From contig CM076196.1 in assembly GCA_038277395.1 (NCBI GenBank), positions 133,449,867-133,513,866 of the forward strand: DNA of 64,000 nt, written 5' to 3'. The notes under the pieces were generated by a model, which searched no databases, was not told the origin of the DNA, and saw only the letters and a list, made by a program, of their open reading frames with translations. Below are positions 56,575-64,000 of the stretch, piece after piece; positions within the stretch are counted from its first letter, which is position 1; the number at the start of each line of letters is the position of its first letter. The position numbers and the translations under genes are program-made. The DNA is from Dryocosmus kuriphilus (Eukaryota; Arthropoda; Insecta; Hymenoptera; Cynipidae).

Positions 56575-57118
56575 AGGTGCGTTCCAGGCGACCACCCGAG
56601 TGCACCCGGGTGCACCCAAAGTCGTTCAACGGTGGTGGGTGAACTTATGGGTGCACTCGGGTGAACCGTTCAGAAGTCACTCGAGTGAAGAGTGGGGGTC
56701 ACCCGGCGAGTGACAATTTCACCCTACGAAACGAAGTAGGTAGCCGCGGGTGAAGAATGAAATTTTGGCGGCGATTCGAAAGATTCGAAATAATCAAATT
56801 TAATAATATTGTAAATATCGAAACAATATGTCTAGTTTACATAATACTTTGAGACATTTTATATAAAGTTACATTCATTTGAAAATTAAGAAAACAATTA
56901 TTTATTTTTATTTATTTATAAATTTATAAAAGCGACAAACGAATATTTATAATTATGGGGCCTCTTCGCTTGGGGCCCTGGGCCGGGGGCCCGGGATTTG
57001 TAGGTCAAAACAGTGTCAAAGGACGCGGAGTCTGTTGTTATTCGATTATTATAGAGCATTTTGGAGTGTCGAGTGTTGATCGTAAGAATATCACTGTGGA
57101 TCGTGCAAGTAATTAAAT
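56575..57118 (+). promoter_or_regulatory. GC-rich leader upstream of the SANT gene
   Basis: 56580-56740 holds several CACTCGGGTG/CACCCGAGTG words in both orientations, a pattern suggestive of subterminal binding sites. 56930-57010 is a second GC-rich patch (GGCCCTGGGCCGGGGGCCCG). No TATA box was assigned. Confidence 0.4.
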
Positions 57119-59850
57119 ATGGATTATATAAAAGAGAGATACATCTTAGTGACTGAAGCAGATGGATTAACTCCCATGCGAAATTCGGACGGGCAAATGC
57201 TTTTGTATGACACCATGAGTAAGTATTACACATACAAATTATCGTACTTTTAGGTTGTGTTTCTTGTCTTCATTAAAAATGTAGTCTTTGTAAATAATAT
57301 TTAAACAGAATAATAAATAATGTTATACAAAGTTTTCAAATACAAAAAGAAGTATTAAAAAATTTCCATTATTATTTACTTAGCATTTGTATTTATTTTA
57401 ATGTGTAGCTCACAAGATGATAGCGGTGGAAGTCGTAGATGATAAAGCAGATTTGTTTGGAAATGAGAATGGTAAATATTATTATTATTATATATATACA
57501 TATATATATATATTATTATTATTATTATTTACTATATATGTTATTTCTAAATAGCTGTGTACAATATCGACTTAGTTTCTGGCCTCCATACTGTTTGTAT
57601 ATTTCCACTCAATTTTACAATCAAAAATCTGCTCGCTTCGCGGGCACATTCTCATCGCGCGCCTCGCGCGAAGTGTGAGCGCGCCTAGGGCGCGCGTCTG
57701 TTGGCACTCGCGCTCGGTGTTTATGGATCCTATAAACCTTTACATTAAAAATTCCAAAAGGAACTATTTTACTTAAGGCTCTATCGTCCTTAAGGAATAC
57801 ATCCTCATCATGACACTCGCGCTTCGCGCTCTATAGTTACATTTTTTTAAAACACATTATAGATTGGTAAAGTTTTTTTTGTGATTTTCCAAATTTTCAC
57901 AATACAGGATTTCGATTCTTAAAAGTAAAACGATGAGTCTTATAAATAAATTGTGTAGCTCTTTCCAAGGTGAACAATTTTGCTTATTAATATTTTCTCA
58001 TATCTTGCAAAGTTTTGCTGAAAAGTGGTTTTTTTTTTATACTTCATAACATATTTCACGAATAACTCAAAAACTACGCGTCTGCTCAAAAAAATGATAG
58101 AGAGCAAATTTGTAAACCTTTTCAAGGCGAACAACTTTGTTTATTATCATTTTTCCGTATCTTGCATAGTTTGGCGGGAAATTTGAAAATTTTGATTTTT
58201 AATAACGTTTTATCGATTAAAACAAAAACCGTGCATTTTACCAAAAAATGGTTAAAACAAAATTTGTAGATATTTTTGAACTGAATAACTTTGTTCTTTA
58301 CCAATTTTTTGTATCTTGAATATTTTGGCGGGAAACCAGAGTTTTTTAATTTTAATAGCGTTTTCTTGATTAAAACAAAAACTGTTTATTTTATCAAAAA
58401 ATAGTTAAGACAAAATTTGTAGATATTTTTGAGATGAACAATTTTTCTTTCTTACATTTTTTTTGTATCTCTCATAGTTTAGCCGGAAAATGGATTTTTT
58501 GATTTTGTGAAAACAGTTTTTGATGGATAAAACCATAACCGTTTGTCAAAATCCGCTGGTTAACGAACTCGTCCTTTCTTTTTACCCCTTAAAGAAGTGT
58601 ACCAAAGCGCATTCCAATCCGATTAATCCTTCGAAAGTTATCGCGGTCAGAGACGACGACGACGACAACGACGACAACAACGACAACGACGACGACAACG
58701 ACGACAACGACGACAACAGACAGACAGACACGGTCGTAAAAGCCGTTTTTTCTGACTCAGGGGGTCTCAAAACGTGGAGATTTCATGAAATCCGCGAAAG
58801 TCAAATTTTACATAAATCTAATACCTTCTCTGATGAGAATGTAAAAAAGTAAAGAATATGAAGTTAATGCAGTTGGAGCAAAATTTCGGTGTTCAAAAAG
58901 TGATTTCTCAACAATTAAACCCCAAATTTTTGTACATGTTTTACAGGCACCAGAACAGAATTATCTAAAGAGTCGCCGAACTCAATTGTAGACGACAATT
59001 GTCAACCGGGGTCTTCGTCTTTCAAAGGTAACTCAAGTGAAATGCTAAATAATAATTTATTTATATTATAAGTCTTTGTAGATGGAAACCGACTTACTTA
59101 TACATACATACTTTATTAAAATCTACTCAGACACTTAACATATTAAATTAAAATATAATAACTTATTTCATATCTAAACGTCATTAACATCTTAAATAGA
59201 TCGTTTTCAATGCTGATTGACCTACAGTAAATAATGACCATACAATGTTTTTTATAATTTCAGAAGTTCCAAAAAGATGGCTTGATGGAGGAATTTATTT
59301 ACTCGTCAATAAGTGGAAGAGCCACGAAATAGAATTTAAAGCAGGTCGAGTTAGACATGACGTGATTTGGAGCAAGATCAGCAAGGAGTTGAAGGAAGCT
59401 GGGTATGATCACACTCGGACACAGTGCGAGAATAATTTTAAAGACTTAAGGAAATATTATATGAAAATAAAAGATAATAATGCTCAAACCGGCGCGGAGC
59501 CAAAATTTTGGAAGTTTTTTGACACATTTGAGGCATTATTTGGTGAGAAGCCAAATGTCAAGCCAGTGTCTTTGGCTTCAAATAGAAGAAAACGTGTTCT
59601 AGAGAACAATTCAGATTCTGGGGAATCTGAGGAGGATTCGGAGGAAAAAAATGTAAACGTCGAAAAAAAGAAGAAATTGAAGGTGACCAAAGTCGAAAAA
59701 CAAATGTCAGCTTGGGCTGACATTATGCGTGAGCAGAGTGAAGCCAAACGAGAAGACATCAATCGAAGGCACACTGAAAACCAGCAAATGCTGAATAGAT
59801 TGTTAGAATCCAACAATGATTTTTTAAAGAAATTACTGGAAAAATTGTAA
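57119..59850 (+). CDS. Myb/SANT-like DNA-binding protein, four exons, 276 residues, intact
   Basis: Exons 57119-57218, 57409-57471, 58947-59027 and 59264-59850. All three introns are GT-AG and phase 1, and the joined frame has no stop. Exon 1 starts ATG GAT TAT (57119). Residues 1-81 are acidic and have no recognised domain. Residues 87-176 form a trihelix Myb/SANT-like domain with Trp at 87 and 98 (WLDGGIYLLVNKWKSHEIEF) and a later TQCENNFKDLRKYY. Basic RRKR near 189 and KKKKLK near 216 look like nuclear signals. Residues 225-276 form a probable coiled coil (NQQMLNRLLESNNDFLKKLL). In Harbinger elements such a protein escorts the nuclease to the nucleus and to DNA. Intron 2 contains Rep-A copy 5. 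Some host trihelix proteins look alike, so domestication is possible. Confidence 0.82.
57478..57534. repeat. ATT/AT microsatellite in intron 2
   Basis: Mixed TATTAT and ATATAT runs directly after the intron 2 donor. Confidence 0.8.
57622..58848 (+). mobile_element. Rep-A copy 5, inside intron 2 of the SANT gene
   Basis: The most complete uninterrupted copy: left hairpin (TGCTCGC, loop TTC, GCGGGCA), CpG-rich block, degenerate 155 bp units, CCGCTGGTTAACGAACTCGT, a GAC/AAC run at 58651-58718, GACAGACAGACA, TTTCATGAAATCCGCGAAAG and terminal GATGAGAATGTAAAAA. It adds about 1.2 kb to the intron without touching the splice sites. Confidence 0.82.
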
Positions 59851-61094
59851 TCTTACACACTCTGCTCACACATAATGTCACCCTAACACGATCCTTTTCG
59901 AATGACTTCAAGCGAAAGGTGCGAACACCAATAATTTTTACCTCCATCTTGTATCTGGGATGTCTTAAAACTTTTCAGTTTTCAAACAAAAAAAAATTAA
60001 CTAAAATTAAACAATATTAAGGGGGGTTTTTTATATCAATTTTTCTTTTGAAAAATTTTTTGCTTCTTTTTCGAGACAAACTGGAAATTTTGAATTTTTT
60101 AAATAAATTATTACTTCTGTAAAACGAAAGTGGCACAGATTTTTTTATTGAAAAATTGTTGAGAATTCCAGATGCAAACAAAAGCTCTGATATTCGCACC
60201 TTTGGGTTTAAATAATTCTAACTGAACCGTAACTTCGCCCTAGCCAAAGATTTATCAAATACTCTGACGATTTTATGCGAATGCTATAGTCTTGTAACAG
60301 AAAAACAGTATTCTGTGCAGGTATAATATAACAGGCAAGGTATTATGTATTATTAGCAAGGTATTCTAAAATTAATATTTTTATACTTACATAATAGTGA
60401 TTGAACCGTTCTCTAGAAAAACCATCTAAGTTGAGTAAGGTTCTGGCACAAAATTGTCGGAAAAACTGTTTGATTTTTTTTACGAACCAAGAAATATACG
60501 TTTCCGTTAGTGAAACGTTTTTACAAACGAATACTTATATTTTTAGGTTTATAAAAAAATATTTTTAAAATTCGGCAGTCTTGTGCCACAATGTAAGTCG
60601 ACTTAGGTGCTTTTTTTAGAGAACGACTTTATCAGACTTTATTACTATATTACATATGAAAAAAATGTTTTGATACACACATTAGTCTCCCAGGTAGAAA
60701 AATCATGTATAATCTTCCGAAAAACGTGTTTCTTTAAGCATAAAAAACATATTTTTTAACAGATTAAGAGTGCAATGTTGATATATTTCGACGTTTTTGT
60801 TTGTAATGAAATATTTTTATGATTCTAACGATAATTTTGACATTGTGATACATCCTAGGATAATGTGATATTAATGACAAAAGTATTTCTTTAATATTAC
60901 TCTTCACGTTTTTAGATTTAAAGTGTTGTATTTTGTAAAAGATCCTATGTACGTTTTATAAGTTGAATTTGATGTGTGTTGAAGAAATGGCGAAGTTAAA
61001 TCCAATAAACTTTTAAATCCCTACTTACTAGTATTTATTCATTACTCTCTTTAAAGTTTTCTTTCAGAATAATTATTTTTTTACATCATGTACA
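59851..61094. other. AT-rich spacer downstream of the SANT gene
   Basis: No coding feature. AATAAA-like sequence near 60104 could serve polyadenylation of the SANT transcript. Confidence 0.45.
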
Positions 61095-61186
61095 GTAATA
61101 AATTCGCTAAATTCCAAGATTAAACAATCACAACTTCCAGACAAATTATTAAATAATTAATAACTTTGAAAGAAAAAATGACTCTC

Positions 61187-61258
61187 TAGCTCCGCTGGGA
61201 ATCGAACCCAGGTCTACAGATTGCCGGTCTGGTGCTCTAACCCCTAAGCTACGGAGAG
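61187..61258 (-). tRNA. tRNA-like gene, inverted copy
   Basis: Same sequence as the direct copies, on the minus strand: A box TAGCTTAGGGGTT, B box GGTTCGATTCC, and T stem CTGGG/CCCAG. By standard numbering the anticodon would be GGC (Ala), but position 33 is C instead of U. Confidence 0.55.
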
Positions 61259-61517
61259 TACAAGAATCATTATTTCTTTCAAAGGTATACCGTAGAGGAG
61301 AAACGACTACGTCATTCCATTCTAAACGGATTTGAGGATTTAATACTATGTCAATACGAAAATACAGTATTTTATTCTAACATTGAATTAAGATGTTAAA
61401 TTCAAACATTGTATTTTAACGTCCGGGCTATATTAAATCCTCAAATCCGTTTAGAATGGAATGACGTAGTCGTTTCTCCTCTACGGTATACCTTTGAAAG
61501 AAATAATGATTCTTGTA

Positions 61518-61589
61518 CTCTCCGTAGCTTAGGGGTTAGAGCACCAGACCGGCAATCTGTAGACCTGGGTTCGATTCCCAGCGGAGCTA
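61518..61589 (+). tRNA. tRNA-like gene, unit 1
   Basis: 72 bases. The acceptor pairs at five of seven positions (CTCTCCG with CGGAGCT, outer two unpaired). D stem GCTT/GAGC, anticodon stem pairs at four of five, loop CCGGCAA, T stem CTGGG/CCCAG with loop TTCGATT. Pol III boxes are intact. Lack of U33 and the frayed acceptor argue for a tRNA-derived unit, not a working Ala tRNA. Confidence 0.55.
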
Positions 61590-61838
61590 GAGAGTCATTT
61601 TTTCTTTCAAAGTTATTAATTATTTAATAATTTGTCTGGAAGTTGTGATTGTTTAATCTTGTAATATTAGCCCGGACGTTAAAATGAATGTTTGAATTCT
61701 AACATCTTAATTCAATTAACATCAAATACTGTATTATTCGTATTGACATAGTATTAAATCCTCAAATCCGTTTAGAATGGAATGACGTAGTCGTTTCTCC
61801 TCTACGGTATACCTTTGAAAGAAATAATGATTCTTGTA

Positions 61839-61910
61839 CTCTCCGTAGCTTAGGGGTTAGAGCACCAGACCGGCAATCTATAGACCTGGGTTCGATTCCC
61901 AGCGGAGCTA
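61839..61910 (+). tRNA. tRNA-like gene, unit 2
   Basis: Identical to unit 1 except one anticodon-stem base (CAATCTATAGACC instead of CAATCTGTAGACC), which weakens that stem. Confidence 0.5.
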
Positions 61911-62159
61911 GAGAGTCATTTTTTCTTTCAAAGTTATTAATTATTTAATAATTTGTCTGGAAGTTGTGATTGTTTAATCTTGTAATATTAGCCCGGACGT
62001 TAAAATGAATGTTTGAATTCTAACATCTTAATTCAATTAACATCAAATACTGTATTATTCGTATTGACATAGTATTAAATCCTCAAATCCGTTTAGAATG
62101 GAATGACGTAGTCGTTTCTCCTCTACGGTATACCTTTGAAAGAAATAATGATTCTTGTA

Positions 62160-62231
62160 CTCTCCGTAGCTTAGGGGTTAGAGCACCAGACCGGCAATCT
62201 GTAGACCTGGGTTCGATTCCCAGCGGAGCTA
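62160..62231 (+). tRNA. tRNA-like gene, unit 3
   Basis: Identical to unit 1 by eye over all 72 bases. Confidence 0.55.
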
Positions 62232-62480
62232 GAGAGTCATTTTTTCTTTCAAAGTTATTAATTATTTAATAATTTGTCTGGAAGTTGTGATTGTTTAATC
62301 TTGTAATATTAGCCCGGACGTTAAAATGAATGTTTGAATTCTAACATCTTAATTCAATTAACATCAAATACTGTATTATTCGTATTGACATAGTATTAAA
62401 TCCTCAAATCCGTTTAGAATGGAATGACGTAGTCGTTTCTCCTCTACGGTATACCTTTGAAAGAAATAATGATTCTTGTA

Positions 62481-62552
62481 CTCTCCGTAGCTTAGGGGTT
62501 AGAGCACCAGACCGGCAATCTGTAGACCTGGGTTCGATTCCCAGCGGAGCTA
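62481..62552 (+). tRNA. tRNA-like gene, unit 4
   Basis: Identical to unit 1 by eye. The unit spacer differs by one base (GCCCGGATG instead of GCCCGGACG). Confidence 0.55.
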
Positions 62553-62885
62553 GAGAGTCATTTTTTCTTTCAAAGTTATTAATTATTTAATAATTTGTCT
62601 GGAAGTTGTGATTGTTTAATCTTGTAATATTAGCCCGGATGTTAAAATGAATGTTTGAATTCTAACATCTTAATTCAATTAACATCAAATACTGTATTAT
62701 TCGCTAAATTCAAAGTGAATACAAAAAACTCGAATGCGATATTTAGTACAGTAAAGAAAAGTATAATGAAATCTATAGTATTTATACTTATGTGTTGCTA
62801 AAGTTACGTAGAGAAATATCTTTTGAGGTAACATATAATAATATAATTAAAAAGTGCTTAAAATCCACTTTTTGTCATAGCTTTG

Positions 62886-64000
62886 TTACATCAATGACCT
62901 TGCAATATCATCTCTTCTAGCTATACCTACGTGTTCGTCTCTGTTACCAGCAACTTCGACCTCAACTCCTTGATCCTCGTCGTTGTTCGGTTCGATACCT
63001 TCTCTTATATAATATTGCATGTCAGCGTCATCCTCGATTGATCGCAAGCAAATGTTGTGAAGTACGCAACACGCCAAGATTGTGTGAGGTATTAGGTCAA
63101 GACGATCCATTTCCAAAAATTTCAATCGTCGAAACCGACCTTTCAAAAGGGCAAACGCTCTTTCTATCACTTGTCGAGTCGTTGATAAAACTGAATTAAA
63201 ATTCTCCCGAATATGTCGTTCCTCCTGAAATTATTATTGAAATTATTTCTGTTGGCACTATTGCACTTTCTAGAATCAATATAGCCTCACTAATTCGATT
63301 CTAAGTTCAAACAGTCATACTGTCTAGAATCTAGCTAAAATCTAGAAACACATTCTATATTCAAATTCGTAACGTACTCCTAAATAGAGCCAGGACTGGA
63401 TTTATTTTTGCATCCTTATATAAATCAGAGTTCCTGAAAACTCGTAAGTCTCCTACAGAACCTGGATAACTGGCAAAACAGTCGGTAAAAACTAGGTCTC
63501 TGTCGCAAACAGCTTGCAAAACTACGGCATGATACTTCTTGCGAGTTATATACACTTAAGAATCCACCTGCAAATACATTGTAAAAAAAAATTATCAACA
63601 ACTACATACAATATGTATATATAAAGTTATATATACTTCTGGTGCTTTTATTGGTACAAACGATCCATCCACTGCACCGATAATATCTCTTAGACCTGCT
63701 ATTTGCCTGAATTTTTCTTTCACTGACTCCAATTTTTCCCCTGTTAGCCATACTATCGTATTTGAAGATATTTCATTTAGTACCTGCACTACTCTTCGAA
63801 AACAGTGATGTAACGATGACTTTCCTAAGTCAAATCTTTGTGCAACAGACCTTAAACACCAAATAAAATATTATACATTCGAACACTAATATTATCAAGT
63901 TTAATAATTTTCAAAAATTAATATTTACCTGTAAGAGTCAGGTGTTGCCAACAACCATATCACTGCAAGCAACTGTTTTCTAACCGGAGTTTTGGAGATT
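62886..64000 (-). pseudogene. HARBI1-like (PIF/Harbinger) nuclease, broken, 5' part outside window
   Basis: Minus-strand exons: about 63931-64000 (TPVRKQLLAVIWLLATPDSY) with donor GTAAAT at 63930; about 63650-63850 (SVAQRFDLGKSSLHH, then IIGAVDGSFVPIKAPE); 63361-63568 (YHAVVLQAVCDRDLVFTDCF, YPGSVGDLRVFRNSDLYKD); and 62886-63225 (VIERAFALLKGRFRRLKFLE, CCVLHNICLRS). The DDE-type catalytic first Asp (AVDGS) and the late Glu (IERAF) are present, as is an FTDCF-type region. The GDxAYP block with the usual second Asp is missing between 63361 and 63225. A TAA at 63556-63558 also interrupts the frame. The nuclease is therefore dead while its presumed partner gene is intact. Confidence 0.82.

Larger units (their letters stand above)
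61095..62705. repeat. tRNA-like array: one inverted unit then four 321 bp direct units
   Basis: Units have the 72-base tRNA-like gene starting at 61518, 61839, 62160 and 62481, an exact 321 bp period, with only a few base differences between units. An inverted unit (about 61095-61420) lies head to head with the first direct one. The array is flanked by similar TTCGCTAAATTC words near 61109 and 62700. Confidence 0.92.
56575..64000 (+). mobile_element. PIF/Harbinger-type element, left end and both genes, right end outside window
   Basis: The mariner coding sequence stops abruptly at 56574, where GAGGTGCGTTCCAGGCGACC begins. Inward lies a GC-rich region with recurring GGGTGCACCCGGGTG words. The element then carries a Myb/SANT-like gene on plus and a HARBI1-like nuclease on minus, the two-gene content typical of Harbinger transposons. 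The right terminus and target duplication cannot be checked here. Alternatively the SANT gene is a host gene next to an unrelated nuclease relic. Confidence 0.6.

Noticed and set aside
61409..61627. 72-residue ORF over a tRNA-like unit
   Set aside because: It crosses the tRNA-like gene and is a by-product of it.

Overview
This window looks like a transposon-dense stretch of an insect nuclear genome, possibly a hymenopteran. That is an inference from the families present: Penelope, env-bearing Ty3/gypsy, Mag-like gypsy, jockey-type and RTE-type LINEs, hAT, mariner and PIF/Harbinger. Spliced introns, microsatellites and AT-rich intergenic DNA exclude a prokaryote. There is no operon structure and no obvious conserved host gene. 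The only complete, spliced, unbroken reading frame with a cellular-type architecture is a Myb/SANT-like gene (57119-59850), and it probably belongs to a Harbinger transposon.

Layout. 1-2847: a plus-strand Penelope-like element with RT and GIY-YIG domains and a hammerhead-ribozyme-like core near its 3' end. It abuts a decayed env-bearing gypsy element (E1, minus strand, 2848-12518), whose integrase region is split by a 1.7 kb GC-rich solo LTR (5726-7441). 12900-17564: a dead plus-strand LINE flanked by a perfect 27 bp target-site duplication. 18059-21960: a dead minus-strand RTE-like LINE with an ATT-microsatellite tail. 21972-24710: a DNA transposon whose long terminal inverted repeats carry 42 bp minisatellites and whose decayed ORF belongs to an uncharacterised insect protein family. 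27075-36009: a hAT relic interrupted by a much younger env-bearing gypsy provirus (E2, 27874-35817). E2 has 183 bp LTRs with four differences, an ATAA duplication, an intact env frame and a pol frame with one stop.

36200-58850: five same-orientation copies of an unnamed repeat (called Rep-A here). Each has a GC-rich hairpin terminus, about 155 bp internal units and a GAC-rich end. Rep-A copy 2 is a nest: it holds two MITEs with CCCTACT ends and a foldback element containing a multi-arm palindrome. 49364-53904 is a compact Mag-like gypsy element with 73 bp LTRs, inserted in an AT microsatellite.

56575 to the right edge: a PIF/Harbinger-type element inserted in a mariner fragment. It holds an intact four-exon SANT gene (plus strand), four nearly identical 321 bp tandem units each carrying a tRNA-like gene with one inverted copy beside them, and a broken HARBI1-like nuclease on the opposite strand that runs off the window. 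The nesting gives relative ages: mariner before Harbinger, Rep-A copy 5 after the SANT gene intron, hAT before E2, E1 before the solo LTR.
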